From: QQUK01 sp913009765
GTDB taxonomy: Bacteria > Zixibacteria > MSB-5A5 > GN15 > FEB-12
Length of the DNA stretch: 9,025 nucleotides
NCBI GenBank assembly: GCA_937900185.1
Contig: CALCCW010000134.1
Location: 1-9,025, forward strand
Reading direction: 5' to 3'
Shown here piece after piece: positions 1 to 6,636 of the stretch (the stretch's first letter is position 1; each line of letters opens with the position of its first letter). Under the pieces are notes generated by a model. The model was not told where the DNA came from. It searched no databases and saw only the letters and a program-made list of their open reading frames with translations. A program made the position numbers and the translations under genes.

Positions 1-103
1 GGAGACAAACTGGTGGAAGTGCGTATGTGAATGGGAGAGAAATCCTCGAGAGAAGAAAAAGAAAAAAAAATAAATGACTATTTTTTTTTTTTTTTTTTTT
101 TTT
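1..103. other. Non-biological read-through sequence at the contig start
   Basis: This stretch lies outside the P7 adapter and is therefore not genomic. It consists of a mixed 5' end, an A-rich block and then a run of T directly against the adapter. Read on the other strand, that is adapter followed by poly-A, the usual signature of Illumina reads that run past the end of the library molecule. No gene should be called here. Confidence 0.93.
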
Positions 104-169
104 CAAGCAGAAGACGGCATACGAGATATATCAGTGTGACTGGAGTTCAGACGTGTGCTCTTCCGATCT
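104..169 (+). other. Illumina P7 adapter with TruSeq-style index
   Basis: The 66 bases match the full P7-side library adapter: the flow-cell part beginning CAAGCAGAAGACGGCATACG, an index segment, and the read-2 primer part ending GCTCTTCCGATCT. On the opposite strand the index reads ACTGAT(AT), which I recognise as TruSeq index 25. Genomic sequence starts at 170. Any reading frame crossing this block is chimeric. The minus-strand frame yields RSEEHTSELQSH and then a stop, a well-known adapter-derived peptide in sequence databases. Confidence 0.98.
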
Positions 170-199
170 AAGATTTCGGATTTTGGCAATATCAATCAT
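170..199 (-). CDS. N-terminal fragment of a truncated gene
   Basis: On the minus strand an ATG at 199..197 opens a frame reading MIDIAKIRNL before it runs into the P7 adapter, so only ten residues are real. An AAAGG ribosome-binding site sits ten bases upstream (about 210..214). A strong promoter and a leader hairpin lie further upstream (290..365), supporting a real gene start. Ten residues are too few to assign a family with confidence. An N-terminus with I-R-N at this position occurs in LepA-type translational GTPases, where it precedes the P-loop, but that is only a guess. The reading frame after position 170 is adapter, not protein. Confidence 0.5.
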
Positions 200-289
200 A
201 ACAAAAAAACCTTTCAAACGCAGAATCAACCGCGAGTAACATATTTTAAATAAATCTACTGATTAAACTATTTGGGAATAATCATGCAG

Positions 290-320
290 AAAAAACCCGA
301 ACAGAAATGACATGTTCGGG
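290..320 (-). terminator. Rho-independent terminator or leader attenuator hairpin
   Basis: A perfect 8-bp stem (CCCGAACA at 296..303 with TGTTCGGG at 313..320) encloses a 9-nt loop. On the minus strand it is followed directly by six U residues (295..290). No T tract follows on the plus strand, so it acts on minus-strand transcripts. It lies downstream of the methyltransferase stop (438) and could end that transcript. It also lies about 10 nt after the expected start of transcripts from the promoter at 338..365, so it could equally be an attenuator for the truncated gene at 199. Confidence 0.7.
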
Positions 321-337
321 GTGCTTTAAGTCCGACA

Positions 338-365
338 ATTATAGGGTATAATTGAAATTTGTCAA
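338..365 (-). promoter_or_regulatory. Consensus sigma-70 promoter, minus strand
   Basis: On the minus strand TTGACA (365..360) and TATAAT (343..338) both match the sigma-70 consensus perfectly and are separated by 16 bp. The expected start is near 331. Transcription would run left through the hairpin at 320..296 and then to the truncated gene starting at 199, giving a leader of about 130 nt. It lies in the gap between the methyltransferase stop and that gene, as expected for an independent promoter. Confidence 0.7.
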
Positions 366-437
366 TAAGTTTTTTTATAGGAAATTGTGTGAAAAAACAG
401 AGATAAATGCTATCCTTACTGCTATGACAGAATAAAG

Positions 438-1061
438 TTACTCACCGCAAACCAAAATACCGGCACAACTGCTGATTTGGTTGTATTCTGATTTTACTTT
501 TTCTGATTGAAGATGGGTAACAATTGATTCTCCACAGAGATAAAACTCATTTTCATCCCACAGATTTTGATGTTTTATTTGGGCTTTGTCAAACTCTCTT
601 TCAGTCGTAAAGCCAACATCGGCAATGATGATTTTGCTATCAGGCAGGAGATTTTCATTGAGAGTTCTTTTAATTAACTCAGTTTTTTGAGTCAGATTAA
701 GATGATGAAAGAAATATGATGAAATAACAGCATCATATTTTTGTGAGTTAAATTTTCCATAATGGTTTTTTATTACATCACATATTTCAAATTTGCCATC
801 AGTGATTTTCAGCTTAGCTTTTTCAATCATTTTCTCAGAAAAATCGACTCCATGAATTATGCATCCCTGTTTGTATAGCTCTTCTGAAAGCAGTCCGGTA
901 CCTATGCCAACATCTAAAACTTTCAAATTTTCTGTTGGATTCACAAGTGAGACAACTACCGATAATACATCATAGTATCCATCAAAAGGAAATCTGTCAT
1001 CTTTATTAATGCTCTCATCATAATTTCCAGCCCATCTGTTGAAGCCGTGTTTATCTAACAT
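438..1061 (-). CDS. Class I SAM-dependent methyltransferase (YrrT-like)
   Basis: This 207-residue soluble protein has the Rossmann-type methyltransferase fold. Motif I is VLDVGIGTG at 48-56, which binds S-adenosylmethionine. An acidic residue ends the second strand (D73 in GVDFS), and YDAVISSYFFHHL at 109-121 is the motif IV region. The N-terminal FNRWAGNYD and the PFDGYYDVL segment resemble YrrT-type methyltransferases of Firmicutes, and the length suits that group. The methyl acceptor is unknown. The start is supported by AAAGGA five bases upstream. The gene is divergent from the respiratory cluster, with its own possible promoter at 1119..1148, and nothing links it functionally to that cluster. 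Confidence is high for the fold and low for the substrate. Confidence 0.9.
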   Translation of the reverse strand: MLDKHGFNRWAGNYDESINKDDRFPFDGYYDVLSVVVSLVNPTENLKVLDVGIGTGLLSEELYKQGCIIHGVDFSEKMIEKAKLKITDGKFEICDVIKNHYGKFNSQKYDAVISSYFFHHLNLTQKTELIKRTLNENLLPDSKIIIADVGFTTEREFDKAQIKHQNLWDENEFYLCGESIVTHLQSEKVKSEYNQISSCAGILVCGE

Positions 1062-1118
1062 ACCAATCCTTTGCTGATTTATAAAAATATCTGTTAAAAC
1101 ATAAGTAGTTTTCGGTTA

Positions 1119-1148
1119 CTTATAAATTAAATATTAAAGCAATATCAA
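1119..1148 (-). promoter_or_regulatory. Possible sigma-70 promoter of the methyltransferase gene
   Basis: On the minus strand TTGATA (1148..1143) and TATAAG (1124..1119) are separated by 18 bp. The expected start is near 1112, giving a leader of about 50 nt before the methyltransferase ATG at 1061. Each hexamer has one mismatch to consensus. The region is AT-rich, so chance matches are likely and the call is tentative. Confidence 0.35.
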
Positions 1149-1241
1149 AATATAATTAGAAAAGTTTGTGGACAAAACAAGTGTCAAATTAATTATAATT
1201 GAAATATAAAAGGGGTGAGGCAGATGGAAATTAAAACATAA

Positions 1242-1390
1242 ATGAAACAATAATGAGACAAGTTGAACAATTGTTGAAACAATACAGAGCATGAAACATT
1301 AATGAACGCTAACTTTGAAACGGTTAATATGTTGTACAATAATAAGATAAGTTATTATTAAAAAATAGCGAATCAATGAAACATAATGAT
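1242..1390 (+). repeat. Three imperfect direct repeats, ATGAAACAWTAATGA type
   Basis: Copies lie at 1242..1256 (ATGAAACAATAATGA), 1291..1305 (ATGAAACATTAATGA) and 1376..1389 (ATGAAACATAATGA, one base shorter). A looser GTTGAAACAATAC lies at 1273..1285. They sit 70 to 220 bp upstream of the sigma-54-like site at 1458, a distance typical of upstream activator sites for sigma-54 activators such as the one encoded at 7215. Such sites are more often inverted repeats, so the binding role is an inference. Confidence 0.45.
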
Positions 1391-1457
1391 GTTTTTATGA
1401 AACTCGGTGGGTTTGCGTAAGAGACTGAATAACAACATAATAGGTTATAATCGTCGC

Positions 1458-1473
1458 TGGCATAGAATTTGAT
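1458..1473 (+). promoter_or_regulatory. Possible sigma-54 promoter of the respiratory cluster
   Basis: TGGCATAGAATTTGAT resembles the sigma-54 consensus TGGCAC-N5-TTGCA. The GG at 1459..1460 is followed after 10 bp by GA where GC is expected, a mismatch at an important position. It would give a leader of about 90 to 95 nt for the cytochrome gene at 1576. The cluster ends in a sigma-54 activator, which raises the prior. The -12 mismatch keeps confidence low. Confidence 0.35.
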
Positions 1474-1575
1474 AAATAATAGACTTGTAATTAGGTGGAT
1501 ATGTAACATGAAGAAAGACAAGTAGATAAAAGTTTTAAAATGTAACATGTTGGAACATAATTAAAGGAATGTATT

Positions 1576-1977
1576 ATGAAAACAAGAAGTAGTTTCAAAA
1601 AAATTGTCATTTTGCTTTCGATAGAAATTTTTGCTTTTGTGGCGATGACGGCAGTTTCAAATGATGTTTTGGCAGGAGACAATTGTAAAAAATTGGATAC
1701 ATGTAAAACAGTAAAAAAAGAGGTTAAACTCAGCGACAAAAAGGGTAAATATTATTACAAAAAAACTTGTAAAACATGTCATGGTAAAAAAGGTGATGGT
1801 GGTGAATTAACACCTCTTTCAAAAACTGTCAAACAATGGCAAAGAGTTTTTAAAAAAGACAAACATTATAAGAAGTTAAAACTTTCTACTGATTTTGATG
1901 CAACACAATTAAAACAGATAGAATTTTTCTTAAAAAGTCATGCCGCAGATTCAGATCAACCGGAAACATGTGGATAA
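1576..1977 (+). CDS. Small secreted monohaem cytochrome c
   Basis: This 133-residue protein starts with a Sec signal peptide: a basic N-terminus, a hydrophobic stretch at about 9-24 and likely cleavage after VLA at 33. It carries one haem-binding motif, C65-K-T-C68-H69, so it is a periplasmic or surface electron carrier. Apart from residues 1 and 24, in the signal peptide region, there is no methionine, so the usual His/Met ligation cannot occur. H97 or H122 are the candidates for the sixth ligand. Three further cysteines (37, 43, 132) remain, and the mature chain is very lysine-rich. An AAAGGA site precedes the start by seven bases. The gene leads the cluster and is followed after 31 bp by the porin. 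It probably exchanges electrons with the molybdoenzyme, but this is inferred from position only. Confidence 0.88.
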   Translation: MKTRSSFKKIVILLSIEIFAFVAMTAVSNDVLAGDNCKKLDTCKTVKKEVKLSDKKGKYYYKKTCKTCHGKKGDGGELTPLSKTVKQWQRVFKKDKHYKKLKLSTDFDATQLKQIEFFLKSHAADSDQPETCG

Positions 1978-2008
1978 TTAAACATATAAACGCTTTGAGG
2001 GTGGTATT

Positions 2009-3529
2009 ATGAACAAATTTTTTAACAAATCAATTATTATGATCAGTGTAATTATGTTAGTGGTTTTAGCTAATATAAGTATTGCTGTGGCTGATGAAGT
2101 AACCGATGATGTCGATGAACTTCTCGATCGAGTTGATGCACTTGAATTAAAAGCAGCAAAAAACAAAGTATCTATTTTTGGTGATTTTCGTGTTAAATAT
2201 GACTATCTCAAGTTTCAGTATCAGCCATATAATCAATATATGGGCGGAGACCCGATGAGTCCATCAAGCTATATGCCAATACCGGCGTATGAATTAAAAA
2301 ACAATGAAAACTGGAGTTTAAAACTCAGGTTAAAAATTGATGCGAAACCATCACCGACTCTTCATTTTACCGGACGTTTAGTAATGCATCAAACTTATGG
2401 TGGTTCCGGGGTGCCGATTTTTAACGGTTTCCCAAACACAGTTGCCTATGACGCCAATGCTACCAATATCCCGACCGACAATACTCTTCGAGTAGAGCGG
2501 GCAGCATTTACATATTCACCTGAAAACTCAGATTTCTTTTTCACTGCCGGTCGTCAAGCAGCAACCAATGGTCCACCGCGTGAATTACGTGAAGACAGAG
2601 TTCGTCAGGGTACACCGGGTGGCTTAATGATTGATGCTGAAATTGACGGTATTATGATAGGTTTGCGTCTTGATGATGCTTTCGGTCTACCTGAAGGTGC
2701 AAGATTCCGTTTTTGTTATGGAACAGGATTTGAAGCCGGATTTGGCGGCGGTGGTGCAGTTGCTACTACTTATGTCCCCGGGTTTGATCCAATGAGTGGA
2801 GCATCAGTACCGCTTGTTGTTTCTGAATTAAAAGATTCCAAAGTTGCTGGTGGTTGTGCTGAAACATCTATTCCAAAACTTCCGGGCAAAACACTTTTGA
2901 CACTTGGTTATATGCGTTTTATTGATATGACTGATATTTCAACCGGATATACTCGTAATTTCCCGAACCCTGCTGATGGAAATACGCAGTTAGTTACATC
3001 AACAAGAAATCTTGGAGACATGGATTTATTTGGTGTTTGCTTTCAGCAGAAAGTCAGTGATATAGACTGGTTTGCCTCTTTGTCAATAGACAAATCGTAT
3101 CCTGACGTTGGAGCAGTTTCACAGTATGGATTTGGTGGACTTCTTGGTAATCCGAATGAGTCAGAAACCGGTATGGCATATTATGTAGGTACTCGTTTCC
3201 CTGTCAAAGCTCTTGATGGTAAATTTGGACTTGAATATAACCATGGTGATGAACATTGGTTTAGTTATACCAATGGTGCCGATGATATTGCGATGAGTAA
3301 ACTTGCTACCAAAGGTTCTGTTATTGAAGCATATTATATTCAGAAAATTGAAAAGAAATTTAATATTCGTGCCGGTATTCAGGCGTACGATTATGATTAT
3401 GCATTCTCAGGTTGGCATATTGCTCCGGGACCAATGTCTATGTTTGAATTAGACAAGAATCCTTCACTTGCTTATGCGTTCCCTGATAAAATTACCAATG
3501 TTTATGTTGTATTTGATTTAGACTTTTAG
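2009..3529 (+). CDS. Outer-membrane beta-barrel, DUF3373-type porin
   Basis: This 506-residue protein has a signal peptide (about 1-28, ending AVA). A short heptad-like segment follows (about 29-50, DELLDRVDALELK), then alternating hydrophobic and aromatic strands to the C-terminal phenylalanine of VVFDLDF, the usual barrel-insertion signal. Features I recall from the DUF3373 family include an FGDFRVKYD opening, GRQAATNGPPRELRED and GTPGGLMID near 181-208, and KLATKGSVIEAYYI near 431-444. Its substrate is unknown. It may pass an oxyanion or product, or act with the adjacent cytochrome. Three cysteines (236, 283, 344) are unusual for an outer-membrane barrel. The GAGG ribosome site is eight bases before the ATG. 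It is probably co-transcribed with the cytochrome. Confidence 0.82.
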   Translation: MNKFFNKSIIMISVIMLVVLANISIAVADEVTDDVDELLDRVDALELKAAKNKVSIFGDFRVKYDYLKFQYQPYNQYMGGDPMSPSSYMPIPAYELKNNENWSLKLRLKIDAKPSPTLHFTGRLVMHQTYGGSGVPIFNGFPNTVAYDANATNIPTDNTLRVERAAFTYSPENSDFFFTAGRQAATNGPPRELREDRVRQGTPGGLMIDAEIDGIMIGLRLDDAFGLPEGARFRFCYGTGFEAGFGGGGAVATTYVPGFDPMSGASVPLVVSELKDSKVAGGCAETSIPKLPGKTLLTLGYMRFIDMTDISTGYTRNFPNPADGNTQLVTSTRNLGDMDLFGVCFQQKVSDIDWFASLSIDKSYPDVGAVSQYGFGGLLGNPNESETGMAYYVGTRFPVKALDGKFGLEYNHGDEHWFSYTNGADDIAMSKLATKGSVIEAYYIQKIEKKFNIRAGIQAYDYDYAFSGWHIAPGPMSMFELDKNPSLAYAFPDKITNVYVVFDLDF

Positions 3530-3536
3530 TGTTACC

Positions 3537-3563
3537 GCGGGTACTTGCCGGGCAGGTACCCGC
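3537..3563 (+). terminator. Strong GC-rich hairpin after the porin gene
   Basis: A 12-bp stem (GCGGGTAC plus TTGC, paired with GCAG plus GTACCCGC, one G-U pair) closes a 3-nt loop seven bases after the porin stop codon. The following bases (ATTAATAATGGGTTT) are AT-rich but not a proper U tract. It may therefore be a weak terminator, or a hairpin that protects the cytochrome-porin mRNA and lowers downstream expression. Confidence 0.55.
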
Positions 3564-3598
3564 ATTAATAATGGGTTTGTTGAAAAATTTAATTATTT

Positions 3599-3718
3599 AG
3601 TCATTGCGAGTCAAGAGAACGACAGTGAACGAGACGTGGCAATCTCTAACTTACGCAAAGCAAAAAGATGAGATTGCCACACTTCGTCCACTCGCCGTGG
3701 ACTCTGTTCGCAATGACT
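3599..3718. repeat. 120-bp fold-back repeat (MITE/REP-like)
   Basis: The ends form a perfect 11-bp terminal inverted repeat (AGTCATTGCGA at 3599..3609 and TCGCAATGACT at 3708..3718). Inside is a second perfect 11-bp pair (GTGGCAATCTC at 3636..3646 and GAGATTGCCAC at 3670..3680), with imperfectly complementary arms between. The ends ATTGCGA and GGCAATCTC match a class of dispersed palindromic repeats that I recall from many Gram-negative genomes. It is too short to encode a transposase and I see no clear target duplication. It separates the porin from the molybdoenzyme gene. A T tract follows at about 3730..3735, so it could also affect read-through. Confidence 0.82.
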
Positions 3719-3770
3719 GCTGAGAGAGTTTTTTTCGACAAGACCTAAAAAATGAAACAAGGCTTGAAAT

Positions 3771-6029
3771 ATGAAATATGAATTTGGTCGCAGAAGTTTT
3801 ATGAAAGTGAGCGGCTGCTCTGTTCTTGGTGCGATAATAGGCAGCCAGTTTAAGTTTACATCAGCTTTTGCAGATACTAATACAAACGATTTGCCGAATA
3901 ACTTTTCGGGTGATATACACACCCATTGTGGACTCTGTGTAAACAAATGCGGAGTGGTTGCCAGAGTAGAAAATGGCAGAATAAGAAAACTTGATCCAAT
4001 TTTAGACCATCCCAAATCAAAAGGGATGTTATGTGCCAAAGGGAATGCCGGTATTCAAGCGGTGTATGATCCAGACAGATTAAAATACCCTATGATTCGT
4101 GTCGGGAAACGTGGCGAAGGGAAATGGCGACGGGCAACCTGGGATGAAGCTTTAACCTATGTCGCAGATAAATTAACAGCGATAAAAGAAAAGTATGGAC
4201 CCGAATCGGTACTGTTTTCTTCAACGGAAGGATTTCAAGAACATTTTTTCCTTCATTTTGCTGAAGCTTATGGTTCACCAAATACTGTTCGTCACCCGAC
4301 GCTATGTCTTGCTTCGGTTAATAATGCGATGTTTAATACTTTTGGTACTGTTCCTCATTTTGATTTAAAAAATGCGAAATATGTGATTTTTGCCGGAGCA
4401 AACAGACTTGAATCACTTCTTACACCTGATACCGTTGACATGATAGACGGCAAAGCATCAGGACATTACCATGTGGTCTTAGACCCTCGTTTTACTGTCA
4501 CAGCATCAAAAGCAAATTTGTGGGTACCTATCAAGCCGGGTACAGACTTGGCATTTGCACTTGCTTTGATTCACATGATAATTAAAGAAAATAAATACGA
4601 TAAAACATTTGTAGAAAAATATACTTATGGTTTTGATAAACTTGTGTCTCATGTACAAAAGTATACACCCGAATGGGCAGCTTCTGAAACCGGAATTCCG
4701 GTAGAGACAATATATAAAATCGGGAAAGATTTTATGAGCAATTTGCCACGTTCGGTCTTTTATTCCGGTCGTCGGGGGAGCTGGAATGAAAATGACACTC
4801 AGTTTAGAAGAGCGATTGCTATTGTAAATGCTATTTCGGGTTGTTGGGATAGTGAAGGAGGGGCAGTACCTCCTCGAAAAATTGGTTTAGGTGAAATGTT
4901 GATTTTCCCACCGGATGAACCGGAAGCAGAACGTATTGACAATGTGAAGAATGAGTTTCCGCTTGCCAACAGAAAAGACGGTGTCTATCTCACTTTACGT
5001 GAACACGCATTAAAAGAAGATCCATACGCATTAAAAGGATGGATGATATACAAGCAGAATCCGCTTCAATCGGTTCCTAATTCTCAGAAAACATATGAGA
5101 TGATGAAAAAAATGGAATTGATAGTGTCTATCGATATTATTCCAAATGATACGGCTTGGGAAGGTGATGTGATGCTCCCTGAAGCAACGTATCTTGAACG
5201 AACTGACCCGCTTCATTCTCTTGCCGGTTTAGAGCCTGCAGTTGCTTTACGTCAACAGGTAATTACTCCAATGTATGAAAGTCGTCCGAATTTGGATATT
5301 ATGAAAGAGCTTGCCGGAAAACTTGATTTAAGTGACTATTTTGATTTCACAATTGATGAATGGTTAGAAGCACAGGTGGAAGAACTTCCGATAGGTTTAG
5401 ATGAACTCAAAAGTCGGGGATTTTATGCTGATGATAAAGGCAGGATTTTTGGTAATACTAGAAAAGAGGGTTATCGTTTTCGTACAAAAACCGGTAAGAT
5501 AGAGCTTTATTCAGAACGTTATGCTGAAAAGGGATATGATCCATTACCAATTTATCATCGTCCAAAAGATATTCCGAGTGGAAGCTATATTTTATTAACT
5601 TCCCGATATGCCAATTATACCCATTCATCACTTCAAAATAATGAATGGTTGATGGCAGTAGGAATGCATGACAAGGCACAAATTAATCCGATAGTTGCAA
5701 AAAAACATGGCATCAAGCAGGGAGATATAATAACTCTTCGTTCATCTTATGGTGATGTTGAACTTCCGGTTCTTATTACAGACCGAGTGCATACTGATGT
5801 GATTTGTATTCCGCACGGTTATGGGCATACGTCAAAAGGGTTAAATTATGCATACAACAAAGGAGCCCGTGTTTCTGATTTGCTTGGTACTTATTATGAC
5901 AAAATAACCGGCAATGCCGCCATGCATCAGGATTTTGTGCAGATACTTCCCAAAGGCACACCCCATATTGAACAAGTACCGGGAGAACAGCAGAAATCGA
6001 AAATTAAAAGTGGAGGTGTCAAAGGATGA
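3771..6029 (+). CDS. Tat-exported molybdopterin oxidoreductase, PsrA/PhsA type
   Basis: This 752-residue catalytic subunit belongs to the DMSO reductase superfamily. The N-terminus has a twin-arginine signal (RRSFMKVSG at 7-15, hydrophobic to about 34), so it is folded in the cytoplasm and exported to the periplasm. A [4Fe-4S] site is formed by C53, C56, C60 and C88. C179 (in HPTLCLAS) is the likely molybdenum ligand, as in polysulfide, thiosulfate and arsenate reductases and unlike DMSO reductase (Ser) or Nar (Asp). The C-terminal molydopterin-dinucleotide-binding domain covers about 605-725. The family reduces or oxidises sulfur, selenium or arsenic compounds, and the substrate is not evident here. 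The start has AAGG eight bases upstream. The stop overlaps the next gene by four bases. The cysteine codon is TGT, so there is no selenocysteine at the active site. Confidence 0.93.
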   Translation: MKYEFGRRSFMKVSGCSVLGAIIGSQFKFTSAFADTNTNDLPNNFSGDIHTHCGLCVNKCGVVARVENGRIRKLDPILDHPKSKGMLCAKGNAGIQAVYDPDRLKYPMIRVGKRGEGKWRRATWDEALTYVADKLTAIKEKYGPESVLFSSTEGFQEHFFLHFAEAYGSPNTVRHPTLCLASVNNAMFNTFGTVPHFDLKNAKYVIFAGANRLESLLTPDTVDMIDGKASGHYHVVLDPRFTVTASKANLWVPIKPGTDLAFALALIHMIIKENKYDKTFVEKYTYGFDKLVSHVQKYTPEWAASETGIPVETIYKIGKDFMSNLPRSVFYSGRRGSWNENDTQFRRAIAIVNAISGCWDSEGGAVPPRKIGLGEMLIFPPDEPEAERIDNVKNEFPLANRKDGVYLTLREHALKEDPYALKGWMIYKQNPLQSVPNSQKTYEMMKKMELIVSIDIIPNDTAWEGDVMLPEATYLERTDPLHSLAGLEPAVALRQQVITPMYESRPNLDIMKELAGKLDLSDYFDFTIDEWLEAQVEELPIGLDELKSRGFYADDKGRIFGNTRKEGYRFRTKTGKIELYSERYAEKGYDPLPIYHRPKDIPSGSYILLTSRYANYTHSSLQNNEWLMAVGMHDKAQINPIVAKKHGIKQGDIITLRSSYGDVELPVLITDRVHTDVICIPHGYGHTSKGLNYAYNKGARVSDLLGTYYDKITGNAAMHQDFVQILPKGTPHIEQVPGEQQKSKIKSGGVKG

Positions 6030-6577
6030 GTAAGATAAAATACGGTATGCTGATAGAGCAGTCCAGATGTATAAACTGTAAAGCATGTATGATAGCATGT
6101 CAGGCAGAAAACAGTGTACCTTTGTATAAGCACCGCAACCGGATAGAAGAATCAGAACTGCATGGCAAATATCCTAATTTAAGTATAGATTTTATACCTA
6201 ATCAGTGTAATCATTGTGATAATTCTCCATGTGTACCTGTGTGTCCAACAGAGGCGACATATATAAATGATGATGGAATCGTACTGATCAATAGCGATGA
6301 GTGTATCGGGTGTCAAGCCTGTATGGAAGAATGTCCGTATGATGCGAGATATTATAATGAAGAACTCGATATTGTAGACAAATGTACGTATTGTACTCAG
6401 CGTATTTATCATGGAAGAGAGCCGGCATGTGTGGAAACCTGTCCAGGCAAAGTTCGGACATTTGGAGATTTGAATGACCCAAAATCTGAAGTTTCATTAA
6501 AAATTGCCTCTCATAAAACCAAGGTGAGAGAACCTGAACACGGTACTAAACCTCGGATTTATTATATTGTTGATTAG
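6026..6577 (+). CDS. Four-cluster [4Fe-4S] ferredoxin subunit, PsrB/PhsB/DmsB type
   Basis: This 183-residue electron-transfer subunit has sixteen cysteines in four groups: C15-C18-C21-C25, C61-C64-C69-C73, C93-C96-C99-C103 and C120-C123-C135-C139. This is the arrangement of PsrB-like beta subunits, which wire the molybdenum site to a partner. It lacks a signal of its own and is presumably exported with the Tat-bearing catalytic subunit. The start ATG overlaps the previous stop (ATGA), and a strong GGAGGTG lies seven bases upstream inside the preceding gene, indicating translational coupling and equal production. No PsrC/NrfD-type membrane anchor follows, so the electron partner may be a soluble cytochrome. 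Confidence 0.95.
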   Translation: MSKIKYGMLIEQSRCINCKACMIACQAENSVPLYKHRNRIEESELHGKYPNLSIDFIPNQCNHCDNSPCVPVCPTEATYINDDGIVLINSDECIGCQACMEECPYDARYYNEELDIVDKCTYCTQRIYHGREPACVETCPGKVRTFGDLNDPKSEVSLKIASHKTKVREPEHGTKPRIYYIVD

Positions 6578-6583
6578 GAGAAG

Positions 6584-6636
6584 ACGTAGTAAAACGTTAT
6601 AAGAAATTATTTTTTGTTATTTTGTTTTTACTACGT
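6584..6636 (+). repeat. Inverted repeat between iron-sulfur and chaperone genes
   Basis: ACGTAGTAAAA (6584..6594) pairs perfectly with TTTTACTACGT (6626..6636) across a 31-nt AT-rich loop, seven bases after the iron-sulfur gene stop. No U tract follows on the plus strand, so it is not a classic terminator. It may be a processing or stability element that lowers expression of the chaperone and regulator relative to the enzyme, or a binding site for a dimeric protein. Confidence 0.5.

Larger units (their letters stand above)
1062..1575. other. Divergent intergenic control region, 514 bp
   Basis: No convincing gene is present. The region is very AT-rich. It holds a possible minus-strand promoter (1119..1148), three ATGAAACA-type direct repeats (1242..1390) and a sigma-54-like site (1458..1473). 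It also holds an unusually strong Shine-Dalgarno sequence, AAAGGGGTGAGG (about 1209..1220), that precedes only a five-codon frame (MEIKT, 1224..1241). Further tiny frames (MRQVEQLLKQYRA, 1253..1294, and a 19-codon frame from 1302) follow but lack independent support. Confidence 0.6.

Noticed and set aside
1360..1375. Riboswitch or small RNA upstream of the cytochrome gene
   Set aside because: I could find no stable stem set or known riboswitch core in 1062..1575, and the region is too AT-rich for weak pairings to mean much.
1324..1739. Two minus-strand ORFs of 74 and 82 codons in the intergenic region and over the cytochrome start
   Set aside because: Both are AT-rich, low-complexity frames with no ribosome site or recognisable motif. 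One overlaps the well-supported cytochrome gene.
3599..3718. CRISPR-like repeat
   Set aside because: The element is one fold-back unit with nested inverted repeats. There are no regularly spaced identical direct repeats with unique spacers.
3611..4039. Minus-strand ORF of 142 codons over the repeat and the start of the molybdoenzyme
   Set aside because: It is antisense to the Tat signal and iron-sulfur motif of a strongly supported gene, and its own start lies inside that gene. Its other end falls within the fold-back repeat.
4305..4309. Selenocysteine at the molybdenum ligand position
   Set aside because: The ligand codon reads TGT (cysteine), and no in-frame TGA occurs inside the gene.
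5841..6133. Overlapping minus-strand ORFs of 85 and 68 codons
   Set aside because: They are shadows of the molybdoenzyme C-terminus and the ferredoxin N-terminus. The cysteines in them arise from antisense reading of AT-rich codons.
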